A stretch of 64,000 bases of DNA, from positions 186,001-250,000 of the forward strand of contig NZ_VFNH01000001.1 in NCBI RefSeq assembly GCF_006715485.1. The letters are read 5' to 3'. The notes beneath the pieces are model-generated. The model was given only the letters and a program-made list of their open reading frames with translations, did not search any database and was not told the origin of the DNA. Below, one piece after another: positions 41,703-52,290 of the stretch; within the stretch, counting starts at the first letter, position 1, and every line of letters begins with the position of its first letter. This DNA is from Herbaspirillum sp. SJZ107. GTDB taxonomy: Bacteria; Pseudomonadota; Gammaproteobacteria; Burkholderiales; Burkholderiaceae_D. The translations under genes were made by a program, and so were the position numbers.

Positions 41703-42410
41703 CTAGACGGGGATCGCCAGCCGGTAACCTACGCCGGTCTCGGTGATCAGGTACTTGGGCTGCGCCGGGTCGTCCTCCAGCTTGCGCCGCAGGTGGCCCA
41801 TGTAGATGCGCAGGTAGTGCGGGCTGTTGACGGACTGCTGGCCCCACACCTCGCGCAGCAGCTGCGGGTTGCTGACTACGCGTCCGGCGTTGCGCGCCAA
41901 TGCGGCCAGCAATTTGAATTCGGTCGGTGCCAGGCGTACGCCGTGGCCGTCGCGGGTGACGCCATGGCCCTGCAGGTCGATCGCGACCGTGCCGAAGCGC
42001 ACCACGCTGCCATTGTCCTCGGGCGCCTGCGCGCGCCGCTGGCGGCGCAGGGCCGAGCGCACGCGCGCCATCAGCTCGGCCACGCCGAAGGGCTTGGTCA
42101 GGTAGTCGTCGGCGCCGGCATCGAGCGCGCGCACCTTTTCCGATTCCAGCGTGCGCGCCGACAGCACGATGACGGCGGCGCGCGACCACTGGCGCAGGTC
42201 GGCGATGAGGGCGACGCCGTCGCCGTCGGGCAGGCCGAGGTCGAGCACCACCAGGTCGGGCTGGCGGGTGCCGGCGGCCATCAGGCCCTGGCGGCAGTTG
42301 GCGGCCTCGAGCACCTGCCAGCCTTCGTCTTCCAGCGCTTCGCGCACGAAGCGGCGGATCTGTGCCTCGTCCTCGACCAGCAGGGCGACCGGCTTCTGTT
42401 GTTCATTCAT
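41703..42410 (-). CDS. kdpE: Response regulator of the Kdp potassium system
   Basis: Start at 42410 (MNEQQKPVALLVEDE, 235 aa); it overlaps the kdpD end by eight bases. OmpR-type receiver: acidic EDE, phospho-Asp in LVVLDLGLPDGDG, Lys in LTKPF. The winged-helix domain starts at FGTVAIDLQGHGVTRDG and includes LREVWGQQ, then YLRIYMGHLRRKLEDDP, which is characteristic of KdpE. Phosphorylated by KdpD, it activates the kdp structural genes at low K+ or high osmotic stress. Confidence 0.92.
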   Translation of the reverse strand: MNEQQKPVALLVEDEAQIRRFVREALEDEGWQVLEAANCRQGLMAAGTRQPDLVVLDLGLPDGDGVALIADLRQWSRAAVIVLSARTLESEKVRALDAGADDYLTKPFGVAELMARVRSALRRQRRAQAPEDNGSVVRFGTVAIDLQGHGVTRDGHGVRLAPTEFKLLAALARNAGRVVSNPQLLREVWGQQSVNSPHYLRIYMGHLRRKLEDDPAQPKYLITETGVGYRLAIPV

Positions 42411-45189
42411 GGTGCGGCTCCGCGCTGGTGTCGATGTCTGTGCCAATGTCTGCGGCATGGTCGGCGTCGAGGTCGGGCAGGGGCGGCGGCTCGCCCCGCG
42501 GCAGCGCGATCACGATGCGGGCGCCGCCGCCGGGTGCCTGTTCGGCACGGATGGCGCCGCCGTGCGCATTCACGATCGCGCGGCAGATCGCCAGTCCCAG
42601 GCCCACGCCCGGGGTGCTGGATTCGGGCTGGCCGCGCGTGAACTTGTCGAAGATCGCTTCCTCGCGCCCCGGCGGCAGGCCCGGTCCGTTGTCGGTCACG
42701 CGCAGCTGCAGCGCATCGCTGCGCAGGCGCGCGTCGACCACGACCCGGCTGCCCGGCGGCGTGTACTTGGCGGCGTTTTCCAGCACGTTGCACAGCACGC
42801 GTTCCAGCAGCGGGGCGTCGAAGCGCACCAGCGGCAGGTCGGGCGGAATGTGCGTCTCGATCGTGTGCCCGGCCAGCACGGCGCCGCTGGCGCGCAGCGC
42901 GCTGCCGACCACTTCCTCGATCGACTGCCACTCCAGGTGCAGGTGCACGCCGCCGCTCTGGATGCGCGCCATGTCGAGCAGGTTGGTGACCAGCGTGTTC
43001 ATGCGCAGCGCTTCGCTCTTGAGGGTCGCGGCCAGGCCGGCCTGCTGGCTGGAGAGCGGCGGGCGCGAGGCGGCCAGCGTTTCCGACAGCCCGACCAGCA
43101 GCGTCAGCGGCGTACGCAGGTCGTGCCCGAGCGCCGCCAGCAGCGAATTGCGCAGGCGCTCGGATTCCATGTCGACCAGCGCACCCTGGGCCACCTCGAT
43201 GTAGTGCACGCGCTCGAGGGCGATCGCGGTCAGCGTGGCGAAGGTGTCGAGCTGCTGGCGCTGTTCCGGCACCGCCATCCAGTCGCCCGCGGACGCCGCC
43301 GGCGGCAGCAGGGCCAGCACGCCGCGGGTGCGCATCGGGGCCACCAGCGGCAGGTAGAACAGCGGGCTGGCCGGCAGGGTGTCGGTGCCCAGGCCCGCCG
43401 GCTGCGCATGGTCGAAGGCCCATTGCGCGGTGCCGGCTTCGGGCAGGGGAGCGTCGGAGACCGCATCCGACGGTGGCTGCAGGCGGCCTTCGGCATCCGG
43501 CAGCAGCAGCGTGGCGCGCGCGCGGAAGGCCTGCGCCACGAATTCGCGGGTGGCGTCCAGCACCTGTTCCGGCTGCAGCGCGCCCGACAGCCGGCTGGCG
43601 AACTCGTACAGCGCATGCCAGCGCCGCTCGCGCTGGCGCGCCGCCTGGGCCTGGAAGCGCAGCAGCGCGGTCAGGTGGCCGGTGATCAGGCCCACCGCCA
43701 GCATCACGCCGAAGGTCACCACGTACTGGAAATCGGACACCGCGAACGAGAAGCGCGGCGCCACGAACACGAAGTCGAGCGTTGCCACGCTGATGCAGGT
43801 GGCCAGCACCGAGGGGCCGCGTCCGAAGCGGTAGGCCACGCCCAGCACCACCAGCATGAACAGCATGGCGATGTTGGCCAGGTCGAGCCAGTCGTCGAGC
43901 AGCCAGCCGAGCAGGCCGGCGGCCAGGCTGGCGCCGGCGCCGAGCAGGTAGTGCAGGGGCTGTGCCCGATCCGGCGCCGCCTCCAGGCCGGCGGGACGGG
44001 CGGCATGCCGCTCGCGCAAGGCGCGCGCCGGCACCGCGGCGGCCGCGATCTCGAGCAGGTCGGCGCCCGGCGCCAATTGCGCCAGGCGCTGCGCCAGCGC
44101 GGGACGCCAGGCCTGCCACGGCTTCCAGGCTGCGCCCGCGGCAGGGCGCCCCAGCACCAGGCGCGACAGGTTGCGGCTGCCGGCATAGCGCGCCAGCTCG
44201 GCCGCCACGTCGGTGCCGGGCAGGACCGCGGTGGCCGCGCCCAGCTTTTCGGCCAGGCGCAGGTTGTCGAGGATCTGTTGGCGGCGTGCCGCGGGCAGGC
44301 GCTGCAGCGGCGGGGTTTCCACGTACACCGCATGCCAGCGCGCCCCCAGCTGGCCGGCCAGGCGCGCGCTGCTGCGCACCACCTGTTCGGCGTCCGCACC
44401 CGGGCCGACGCAGGCCAGCAGGGCGGCGCCGGTCTTCCACAGCGTGTCGACCGACTGTTCCACGCGCCAGGCGCGCACGTCGCCCTCGACGCGGTCGGCG
44501 GTGCGGCGCAGCGCCAGCTCGCGCAGCGCGATCAGGTTCCCCTTGCGGAAGAAGTTGCCGGCGGCGCGGTCGGCCTGCGGCCCCTGGTAGACCCGGCCCG
44601 ATTTCAGGCGCGCCAGCAGCTCGTCGGCCGGCAAATCGACCAGCACCACTTCGTCGGCGCGGTCGAACACCGTGTCCGGCACGGTTTCCGCCACCCGGAT
44701 GCCGGTGATGCCGCCGACCACGTCGTTCAGGCTTTCCAGGTGCTGCACGTTGACCGTGGTCCAGACGTCGATGCCGGCGGCCAGCAGGTCCTCGACGTCC
44801 TGCCAGCGCTTGCGGTGGCGCGAACCGGGCACGTTGGAATGCGCCAGTTCGTCCACCAGCACCAGGGGCGCGCCGGCGGCCAGGGCAGCGTCGATGTCGA
44901 ATTCGGGCAGGGTCTTGCCGCGGTAGCCGACCTGCTTGAGGGGCAGTTGCGGCAAGCCGTCGAGCAGGGCGGCGGTCTCGCGCCGGCCATGGGTCTCAAT
45001 CACACCCGCCAGCACGGTCTCCGCCGCCAGCGTGCGCGCCGCCGACAGCATCGCCCAGGTCTTGCCGACCCCCGCCGAGGCGCCGAAATAGATGCGCAGG
45101 CGCCCGCGCCGCGCGCGCGCTTCCTGTTCGCGCATCCGTGCCAGCAGCTGGTCGGGGTCGGGCCTGTGTGCTTCGTTTGCCATCGTCAT
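42403..45189 (-). CDS. kdpD: Sensor histidine kinase of the Kdp system
   Basis: 928 residues. N-terminal KdpD domain: Walker-type GASAGVGKTWAM, DELAHSNVPGSRHRKRW, DVWTTVNVQHLESLND. A USP-like part follows (VLGRPAAGAAWKPW). Four transmembrane helices at ~430-525, then GAF-like region, H-box LLAALGHDLRTPLTLLVG and ATPase motifs (NVLENAAKYTP, DNGPGLPP, GVGLGLAICRAIV). All family parts are present and of usual length. It starts 23 bases after kdpC. Confidence 0.93.
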   Translation of the reverse strand: MTMANEAHRPDPDQLLARMREQEARARRGRLRIYFGASAGVGKTWAMLSAARTLAAETVLAGVIETHGRRETAALLDGLPQLPLKQVGYRGKTLPEFDIDAALAAGAPLVLVDELAHSNVPGSRHRKRWQDVEDLLAAGIDVWTTVNVQHLESLNDVVGGITGIRVAETVPDTVFDRADEVVLVDLPADELLARLKSGRVYQGPQADRAAGNFFRKGNLIALRELALRRTADRVEGDVRAWRVEQSVDTLWKTGAALLACVGPGADAEQVVRSSARLAGQLGARWHAVYVETPPLQRLPAARRQQILDNLRLAEKLGAATAVLPGTDVAAELARYAGSRNLSRLVLGRPAAGAAWKPWQAWRPALAQRLAQLAPGADLLEIAAAAVPARALRERHAARPAGLEAAPDRAQPLHYLLGAGASLAAGLLGWLLDDWLDLANIAMLFMLVVLGVAYRFGRGPSVLATCISVATLDFVFVAPRFSFAVSDFQYVVTFGVMLAVGLITGHLTALLRFQAQAARQRERRWHALYEFASRLSGALQPEQVLDATREFVAQAFRARATLLLPDAEGRLQPPSDAVSDAPLPEAGTAQWAFDHAQPAGLGTDTLPASPLFYLPLVAPMRTRGVLALLPPAASAGDWMAVPEQRQQLDTFATLTAIALERVHYIEVAQGALVDMESERLRNSLLAALGHDLRTPLTLLVGLSETLAASRPPLSSQQAGLAATLKSEALRMNTLVTNLLDMARIQSGGVHLHLEWQSIEEVVGSALRASGAVLAGHTIETHIPPDLPLVRFDAPLLERVLCNVLENAAKYTPPGSRVVVDARLRSDALQLRVTDNGPGLPPGREEAIFDKFTRGQPESSTPGVGLGLAICRAIVNAHGGAIRAEQAPGGGARIVIALPRGEPPPLPDLDADHAADIGTDIDTSAEPHHE

Positions 45190-45212
45190 GTCCGCAAGTC
45201 GTTACCGTGTGC

Positions 45213-45791
45213 TCAGCGTACCGGGAAATAGCGGTCCAGTGCCAGGTTCAATTCCAGCACATTCACGCGCGCTTCGCCAAGGAAGCCGAGCGGCTGCCGG
45301 GTGTGGCGTCCCACCAGTTCCTGCACGGACGCCGGGGCTATGCCGCGGGCGCGCGCCACGCGCCCGAGCTGGTACAGGATGGCCGCCGGGCTGACCTCCG
45401 GATCGAGGCCGCTGGCCGACGCGGTCACCAGGTCGACCGGCACCGGGTCCTTGTTGGCCGGGTCGGCCGCATGCAGTGCTTCGATGCGGCCTTTCACTGC
45501 CTCCACCAGCGCCGGGTTCAGCGGGCCCTGGTTCGAGCCCGAGGAGCCGGCCGCATTGTAGGGCATCGGCGCGGTGGCCGACGGGCGGCCCCAGAAGTAG
45601 CGCGGGGACGAGAACGGCTGGCCGATCAGGCTGGAACCGCGCAGCTTGCCGTTTTCGGCGATCAGGCTGCCGGCCGCCTGTGCAGGGAACAAGGTCTTGC
45701 CGACGCCGGTCACCAGCAGCGGATAGACGCCGCCGCACAGCAGGGTCAGTACCAGCAGCAGCACGAGGGGGGGACGAAATGGGGATGTCAT
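45213..45791 (-). CDS. kdpC: Potassium-transporting ATPase subunit C
   Basis: 192 residues with one N-terminal membrane helix ([21 protein letters not shown]). Family motifs: [66 protein letters not shown] and [12 protein letters not shown]. It stabilises the KdpFABC complex and helps ATP use. 14 bases after kdpB. Confidence 0.95.
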   Translation of the reverse strand: MTSPFRPPLVLLLVLTLLCGGVYPLLVTGVGKTLFPAQAAGSLIAENGKLRGSSLIGQPFSSPRYFWGRPSATAPMPYNAAGSSGSNQGPLNPALVEAVKGRIEALHAADPANKDPVPVDLVTASASGLDPEVSPAAILYQLGRVARARGIAPASVQELVGRHTRQPLGFLGEARVNVLELNLALDRYFPVR

Positions 45792-45805
45792 GATGCGTTC
45801 CTAAA

Positions 45806-47887
45806 TTAAGCCATATTCATGGCGGCCAGCGCCATGTCGATCAGTTTGATGCCGGCGAACGGCAGCAGGATGCCGCCCAGGCCGTACACCAGCATGTTGC
45901 GGCGCAGGAGGGCCGCGGCGCCGATCGCGCGGTAGGCGATGCCTTTCAGGGCCAGCGGGATCAGGAACACGATGATCAGCGCATTGAAGATCACCGCCGA
46001 CATGATCGCCGAGCCCGGGCTGGCGAGGTGCATCACGTCGAGCGCCTTCAGCTGCGGGTAGGTCGCGACAAAGGCGGCCGGGATGATCGCGAAGTACTTG
46101 GCGATGTCGTTGGCGATCGAGAAGGTGGTCAGGGCGCCGCGTGTCATCAGCATCTGCTTGCCGATCTCGACGATCTCGAGCAGCTTGGTCGGGTTCGAAT
46201 CGAGGTCGACCATGTTGCCGGCTTCCTTGGCGGCCTGGGTGCCGCTGTTCATCGCCACCGCGACGTCGGCCTGGGCCAGCGCCGGCGCGTCGTTGGTGCC
46301 GTCGCCGGTCATCGCCACCAGGCGGCCGTCCGACTGGTACTGGCGGATCAGCTTCAGCTTGTCCTCGGGCGTGGCCTCGGCCAGGAAGTCGTCGACCCCG
46401 GCTTCGGCCGCGATCGCCGCTGCCGTCAGGCGGTTGTCGCCGGTGATCATCACGGTCTTGATGCCCATGCGCCGCAGTTCGGCGAAGCGCTCCTTGATGC
46501 CGCCCTTGACGATGTCCTTCAGTTCCACCACGCCCATCACGCGGCCGCCGTCGACCACCACCAGCGGCGTGCTGCCGCGGCGCGACACCTCGTCCACCGC
46601 ATGGCCGACCGCGGCCGGGTAGTCGTAGCCGAGTCCCAGCACATACTTGCGCATGGTGTCGGCCGCGCCCTTGCGCAGCGGGCGCTCCTCGAGGTCGACG
46701 CCGCTCATGCGGGTCTGCGCGGTGAACGGCACGAATTCCGCATTCAGCTCCGCCATCTCGCGCGCACGCAGGTTGAACTTCTGCTTGGCCAGCACCACGA
46801 TGCTGCGGCCTTCCGGGGTCTCGTCGGCCAGCGAGGCCAGTTGCGCCGCTTCGGCCAGTTCGCGCTCGCTGATGCCCGGCGCCGGCAGGAACGCAGAGGC
46901 CTGGCGGTTGCCGAGGGTGATCGTGCCGGTCTTGTCCAGCAGCAGCACGTCGACGTCGCCGGCGGCTTCCACCGCGCGGCCCGAGGTCGCGATCACGTTG
47001 GCGCCCATCATGCGGCTCATGCCCGCCACGCCGATGGCGGACAGCAGGCCGCCGATGGTGGTCGGGATCAGGCACACCAGCAGCGCCACCAGCACCGTCA
47101 CCGTGATCGGCAGGCTGGCGACGCCGGCTGCCCTGGCGGCATCCACGGCAAACAGCGAGAATGGCAGCAGCGTCGCGGTAACCACCAGGAACACGATGGT
47201 CAGCGCCACCAGCAGGATGGTCAGCGCGATCTCGTTCGGCGTCTTTTTACGGTTGGCGCCTTCGACCATGGCGATCATGCGGTCGATGAAGGCTTCGCCC
47301 GGATTCACGGCGATCTTCAGCACCAGCCAGTCCGACAGCACGCGGGTGCCGCCGGTGACGGCCGAGAAGTCGCCGCCGGATTCGCGGATCACCGGCGCCG
47401 ATTCGCCGGTGATGGCCGATTCGTCGACCGAGGCCACGCCCTGCACCACGTCGGCGTCGGCGGGGATGATGTCGCCGGCTTCGACCAGCACGAACATGCC
47501 CTTGCGCAGGTCGGTGGCCGGGCAGGGCAGCCAAGTGGTGCCGTGCTGGGGTGCGCTCAGCTTCTTGGCCATCACGGTCTGCTTCAGGGCGCGCAGCGCG
47601 GCCGCCTGAGCCTTGCTGCGGCCTTCGGCCAGGCTCTCGGCGAAGTTCGCGAACAGCACCGTAAACCACAGCCAGAGGGTAATGGCAAATATAAACCCCG
47701 CCGGCGCTTCCCCGTTGCCGCGCAGGGCGTCCAGCCACAGCAGCGTGGTGATGATGGAACCGACATACACCACGAACATGACCGGACTGCGCCACTGCTG
47801 GCGCGGGTCGAGTTTGCGGAACGAGTCGATCACGGCCGGGCCGGCCAGTTTCGGATCGAACATGCTTATTTTATTGGAATGCGACAT
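45806..47887 (-). CDS. kdpB: Potassium-transporting P-type ATPase subunit B
   Basis: Start at 47887 ([14 protein letters not shown], 693 aa) with AGGAG upstream. The phosphorylation motif is [13 protein letters not shown]. Other P-type signs: [36 protein letters not shown], and the membrane motif [12 protein letters not shown]. It hydrolyses ATP to drive K+ import through KdpA. Confidence 0.95.
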   Translation of the reverse strand: MSHSNKISMFDPKLAGPAVIDSFRKLDPRQQWRSPVMFVVYVGSIITTLLWLDALRGNGEAPAGFIFAITLWLWFTVLFANFAESLAEGRSKAQAAALRALKQTVMAKKLSAPQHGTTWLPCPATDLRKGMFVLVEAGDIIPADADVVQGVASVDESAITGESAPVIRESGGDFSAVTGGTRVLSDWLVLKIAVNPGEAFIDRMIAMVEGANRKKTPNEIALTILLVALTIVFLVVTATLLPFSLFAVDAARAAGVASLPITVTVLVALLVCLIPTTIGGLLSAIGVAGMSRMMGANVIATSGRAVEAAGDVDVLLLDKTGTITLGNRQASAFLPAPGISERELAEAAQLASLADETPEGRSIVVLAKQKFNLRAREMAELNAEFVPFTAQTRMSGVDLEERPLRKGAADTMRKYVLGLGYDYPAAVGHAVDEVSRRGSTPLVVVDGGRVMGVVELKDIVKGGIKERFAELRRMGIKTVMITGDNRLTAAAIAAEAGVDDFLAEATPEDKLKLIRQYQSDGRLVAMTGDGTNDAPALAQADVAVAMNSGTQAAKEAGNMVDLDSNPTKLLEIVEIGKQMLMTRGALTTFSIANDIAKYFAIIPAAFVATYPQLKALDVMHLASPGSAIMSAVIFNALIIVFLIPLALKGIAYRAIGAAALLRRNMLVYGLGGILLPFAGIKLIDMALAAMNMA

Positions 47888-47903
47888 GAGCGCAGGCTCC
47901 TGA

Positions 47904-49712
47904 TTATTTTGCGGAGAACAGTTGCAGGTGTTCGGCCACCGGGCCAAGCGCCAGCGCCGGGACGTAGTTCAGGACGCCGACGAGGAGCACCGCACCGATC
48001 AGCAGGCCGACGAACAGCGGGCCATGGGTCGGCATGGTGCCGGCGGTGACGGCCAGGCGCGGCTTGGCGGCCAGCGAACCGGCCAGCGCCAGCACCGGCA
48101 CGATCATCGCGAAGCGGCCGAACCACATGGCGATCGCCAGCATCACGTTGTAGAAGGGCGTGTTGGCCGACAGTCCCGCGAAGGCGCTGCCGTTGTTGTT
48201 GGCGGCCGAGGTGAAGGCGTACAGGATCTCCGAGAAGCCGTGCGCGCCCGGATTGGCCACGCCGGCGGTACCGGCGCTGCTGGCGACGGCAACGGCGGTG
48301 CCGCCCAGGACCAGGATCGGCGTCACCAGGATCGCGATCGACACCATCTTCATGTCGAAGGACTGGATCTTCTTGCCCAGGTATTCGGGGGTGCGGCCGA
48401 TCATCAGGCCGGCGATGAACACGCCCAGCACGGCGAACACCAGCATGCCGTACAGGCCGGAGCCGACGCCGCCGAACACGACCTCGCCGAACTGCATCAG
48501 CGCCAGCGGGGCCAGGCCGCCGAGCGGCATCAAAGAGTCGTGCATGGCGTTGACGGCGCCGCAGGAGGCGGCGGTGGTGACGGCCACGAACAGGCTCGAT
48601 GCGGCCATGCCGAAGCGGGTCTCCTTGCCTTCCATGTTGCCGCCGGCCTGCAGCGCGCTTGTGCCCTGGTCGACGCCGAGCGCCTGCAGCGCCGGATGCG
48701 CCTGCGGTTCGGCCCACATCACGAGCAGGGTCATGGCCGTGAACAGGATCGCCATGGCCGTGAACACGGCCCAGCCCTGGCGCATGTCGCCGACCATGCG
48801 GCCGAAGGCGAAGCACAGCGCGGCCGGGATCAGGAAGATCGCCACCATCTGCGCGAAGTTGGTCAGCGCGTCCGGGTTTTCGTAGGGGTGGGCCGAGTTG
48901 GCGTTGAAGAAGCCGCCGCCGTTCGTGCCCAGCATCTTGATCGCTTCCTGGGACGCGACCGGGCCCATGGCGATGGTCTGGGTGGTTGCGGTCAGGTTTT
49001 CCATGACGGGATTGCCGGCGCTGTCCTTGAGGGGCTGGCCCCCGGCGTCCAGCTTGGGTTGCGAATAGGCCACCGGCTCCACCAGCGCGACTTGCTGATA
49101 AGGTTCGAAGTTCTGGATCACGCCGCGGCCGACCAGGAACACGGCCAGCACCAGCGACAGCGGCAGCAGCACGTACAGCGTGACGCGCACCAGGTCGGCC
49201 CAGAAGTTGCCGACCGATGTCGACGAGCGCGCGGCCAGGCCGCGGATCAGGGCGTAGACCACGGCGATGCCGGTGGCGGCCGAGAAGAAGTTCTGGCCGG
49301 CCAGCGCCACCATCTGGGTGAGATAGCTCATGGTCTGCTCGCCGCTGTAGCCCTGCCAGTTGGTGTTGGCCACAAAACTCACGGCGGTGTTGAAGGCGGA
49401 ATCGGGCGATACCGCGCCGAGACCCTGGGGGTTCAGCGGCAGCACGCCCTGCAGGCGCTGCACGGCATAGACCAGCAGGGCGCCGAAGCCGTTGAACAGC
49501 ATCAGCCCGAACGCATACGATTTCCAGCCCATGCCCTGGGCCGGGTCGACCCCGGCCGCGCGGTAGCACAGGCGTTCGAGCGGCGCCAGCCAGCCGAGGC
49601 CGGGCACCTTGCCGGCAGCGCCGACCGCGGCCAGCAGGCGGCCCAGCGGCAGCGCCAGCAGCGTGACCACGGCCAGGAAGACCGCGAGCAATACGATGGC
49701 ATCGGTGTTCAT
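47904..49712 (-). CDS. kdpA: Potassium-transporting ATPase subunit A (K+ channel-like)
   Basis: 602 residues with about ten helices. The four K+ filter segments are seen: [54 protein letters not shown] and [13 protein letters not shown]. Length is usual. It starts directly after the kdpF stop (TAAATG); its ribosome site GGAG is inside the end of kdpF. Confidence 0.95.
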   Translation of the reverse strand: MNTDAIVLLAVFLAVVTLLALPLGRLLAAVGAAGKVPGLGWLAPLERLCYRAAGVDPAQGMGWKSYAFGLMLFNGFGALLVYAVQRLQGVLPLNPQGLGAVSPDSAFNTAVSFVANTNWQGYSGEQTMSYLTQMVALAGQNFFSAATGIAVVYALIRGLAARSSTSVGNFWADLVRVTLYVLLPLSLVLAVFLVGRGVIQNFEPYQQVALVEPVAYSQPKLDAGGQPLKDSAGNPVMENLTATTQTIAMGPVASQEAIKMLGTNGGGFFNANSAHPYENPDALTNFAQMVAIFLIPAALCFAFGRMVGDMRQGWAVFTAMAILFTAMTLLVMWAEPQAHPALQALGVDQGTSALQAGGNMEGKETRFGMAASSLFVAVTTAASCGAVNAMHDSLMPLGGLAPLALMQFGEVVFGGVGSGLYGMLVFAVLGVFIAGLMIGRTPEYLGKKIQSFDMKMVSIAILVTPILVLGGTAVAVASSAGTAGVANPGAHGFSEILYAFTSAANNNGSAFAGLSANTPFYNVMLAIAMWFGRFAMIVPVLALAGSLAAKPRLAVTAGTMPTHGPLFVGLLIGAVLLVGVLNYVPALALGPVAEHLQLFSAK

Positions 49713-49802
49713 TTACAGCTCCTCCGCATTCAGCAGGGCCACCACGAGGTACAGCAGCACGCCGGCCGCAGCGATGCCGGCAGCCCAATAAGTCAGGTTC
49801 AT
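49713..49802 (-). CDS. kdpF: Potassium-transporting ATPase small subunit F
   Basis: A 29-residue single-helix protein read as MNLTYWAAGIAAAG followed by VLLYLVVALLNAEEL. The pattern (short hydrophobic helix, YLVVALL, acidic end) is that of KdpF, which stabilises the KdpABC complex. It abuts kdpA with no gap and overlaps by four bases (ATGA) an upstream small membrane ORF. Confidence 0.9.
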   Translation of the reverse strand: MNLTYWAAGIAAAGVLLYLVVALLNAEEL

Positions 49803-49891
49803 TGCTTGCCCCCCAGCTTGGCGCAGGCTTGGGCCAGGCCGCACGCGAGGGCGGTCAGCACCACCGTCGCGCAGATGTACAGGACGTCCAT
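49799..49891 (-). CDS. Small membrane protein upstream of kdpF (30 aa)
   Basis: An open frame of 30 residues (MDVLYICATVVLTALACGLA, then QACAKLGGKQ) with one hydrophobic helix and a basic end, overlapping kdpF by four bases (ATGA). It is the first frame of the kdp operon. Its size, hydrophobic helix and coupling suggest a real small membrane protein; the opposite charge at its end compared with KdpF (Lys versus Glu) is suggestive of pairing. I do not know a name for it. Confidence 0.55.
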   Translation of the reverse strand: MDVLYICATVVLTALACGLAQACAKLGGKQ

Positions 49892-49951
49892 TTTGTTATT
49901 CCAGGATGTAGTTGACGACGCAAGCAGCTTAGGAGGCGGGGGCGAAACGAG

Positions 49952-49990
49952 GTGTAAAAGGTGAGCTTGGCGCCGTATATGCCGTGTAAA
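49952..49990 (-). promoter_or_regulatory. Direct repeat TTTACAC x2 upstream of kdp operon
   Basis: On the minus strand TTTACAC occurs at 49990-49984 and 49958-49952, 32 bases apart (about three helix turns), some 60-100 bases before the first kdp frame. KdpE sites in E. coli are T-rich with TTTACA-like words, so this is a candidate regulatory site. Confidence 0.3.
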
Positions 49991-50167
49991 CGTACGCTAG
50001 CGAGCACTCATCGTAGTAAATTCAATCTATGTTGTTGTGCGGCAACTGTAAGTTAATAAATAGTCAGCCGTTCGGCCGTACCGATCAATAAAGTAATGTT
50101 GCGATGTGGACTTATTGTGGAGTCACAGCTATGCTCCTTTCACACTTCCGTTTCATTGCGCTGACCG

Positions 50168-51748
50168 ATGCCTCCTTCCAAAGACAATGTCGACCATCGC
50201 TTGCAGCGCCTCGACCAGATGCGCAAGCCGCTGGTCACGCGTTCGATCGCGCTGCTGGTCGGGTTCTGCCTGTTCCTGGTCGGCCTGCACGCCTGGAGCC
50301 TGTGGACGGCGCGCAGTCACCAGCTGGAGCAGACGGCGGTCAACACCGCCAATATGGCGCGCGCGCTGGCCTCCCAGGCGGAAAGCTCGATCAAGCTGGG
50401 CGATGCGGCGCTGGTCGAGCTAGTGGAACGCTACCAGCACGACGGGCTGGAAGGGGCCGCCGGGGAACGGCTGCACGCGCGCCTGCGCCAGATCGTTGCT
50501 CATACGCCCGAGCTGCAGGAAGCCTTCGTCTACGGCGCGGACGGCGACCGGCTGGCGACCTCGCTGCCCCATCTCGTCAACGGCAATAACGCGGACCGCG
50601 AGTATTTTATTTATCACAAGACGCATACCGATCTCGGACTGCGGGTCGGTCAACCGATCCGCAGCCGCTCCAGCGGCGTGCTGGCGATCCCGCTGTCGCG
50701 CCGGATCAACCGTCCCGACGGCAGTTTCGGCGGCGTGGCGATGGCATCGCTGCGGCTCCAGTTCTTCGGCCGCTTCTACGACCGCTTCGACGTCGGCCCC
50801 ACCGGTACCATCATCCTGGCCCTCGACGACGGCACGCTGCTGTACCGCCGGCCGTTCAAGGCGTCGATGGTCGGCACCGACATCGCCAACGGCCCGGTGT
50901 TCCAGCTGTACAAGCGCAACGGCCCGGTCGGCACGGCGATGTTGACGTCGAAGATCGACCGCATCGAGCGCCTGTACAGCTACCGTCACCTCGAGGGCTT
51001 CCCGCTGCTGGTGGCCAGCGCCCAGACCAAGGACGAAATCCTGGCCGGCTGGTGGACCACGGTGATCAAGACCACCCTGGTGGTGATGTTCGCGGTGGGC
51101 GTGCTGGCCTGGGGCGGGCGCCGCATGATCGTCCAGATCCGGGTGCGCGAAGCGCTGGACGGCGAGCTGCGCAACGCGCGCGCGTCGCTCGAACTGCACA
51201 ACATCTCGCTGCGCGCGCTGGCCGACAGCGACGGCTTGACCGGACTGGGCAACCGCCGCCTGTTCGAGGAAGCGCTGGAACGCGAAGTCGGACGCGCGCG
51301 CCGCAGCGGATTGCCGTTCGCGCTGATCCTGACCGACGTCGATTTCTTCAAGAAGTACAACGACCGCTACGGCCACGTGGCCGGCGACGCCTGCCTGCGC
51401 CAGGTCGCGCTGGCGATCGCGTCCGGCGCGCGCCGTCCGGCCGACCTGGCTGCGCGCTACGGCGGCGAGGAATTCGCGCTGATCCTGCCGGATACCGACC
51501 TCGATGGGGCCATGGCGGTGGCCGAGCTGATCCGCGAGGCCGTGGCCGAGCTGCAGCTCGAGCATGCCGACAGCCCGAACGGCCGGGTCACGCTGAGCCT
51601 GGGCGTGGTGGCCGGCTATCCGGCCCGGGAAGCCGAACAGCCCAGCTGCGCCTGGGTGGAGGCGGCCGACACCGCGCTCTACGATGCCAAGGCGGCCGGA
51701 CGCAACCGGGCCGTGGGGCGCAGCGGCACCGAGCGCGTTGCCGCCTGA
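50168..51748 (+). CDS. Membrane diguanylate cyclase with periplasmic Cache sensor
   Basis: 526 residues. Helix 1 at ~25-48 (SIALLVGFCLFLVGLHAWSLW), periplasmic double-Cache-like sensor at ~50-295 (ELQEAFVYGADGDRLATS, REYFIYHKTHTDLGLRVGQP, GVLAIPLSRRI, FDVGPTGTIILALDDG), helix 2 at ~298-316, then GGDEF. The active motif is GGEEF (432-436) with I-site RPAD (423-426), DGLTGLGNRR and DVDFFKKYNDRYGHVAGD, so an active, product-inhibited cyclase is expected. Cache domains bind small molecules such as amino acids or carboxylates. The start has no clear ribosome site. Confidence 0.85.
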   Translation: MPPSKDNVDHRLQRLDQMRKPLVTRSIALLVGFCLFLVGLHAWSLWTARSHQLEQTAVNTANMARALASQAESSIKLGDAALVELVERYQHDGLEGAAGERLHARLRQIVAHTPELQEAFVYGADGDRLATSLPHLVNGNNADREYFIYHKTHTDLGLRVGQPIRSRSSGVLAIPLSRRINRPDGSFGGVAMASLRLQFFGRFYDRFDVGPTGTIILALDDGTLLYRRPFKASMVGTDIANGPVFQLYKRNGPVGTAMLTSKIDRIERLYSYRHLEGFPLLVASAQTKDEILAGWWTTVIKTTLVVMFAVGVLAWGGRRMIVQIRVREALDGELRNARASLELHNISLRALADSDGLTGLGNRRLFEEALEREVGRARRSGLPFALILTDVDFFKKYNDRYGHVAGDACLRQVALAIASGARRPADLAARYGGEEFALILPDTDLDGAMAVAELIREAVAELQLEHADSPNGRVTLSLGVVAGYPAREAEQPSCAWVEAADTALYDAKAAGRNRAVGRSGTERVAA

Positions 51749-51826
51749 TTTCATAGCGGCAAGCAATCGCTCTCATATAAATCATTTGCTGCCGCTTGCT
51801 TGCAATTGAATAGTGTGCGATCTAAC

Positions 51827-52285
<459 letters not shown>

Positions 52286-52290
52286 ACATA

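Noticed and set aside
51790..51826. OhrR operator upstream of its gene
   Set aside because: TTGCAATTGAAT is suggestive, but no convincing full inverted repeat could be drawn.
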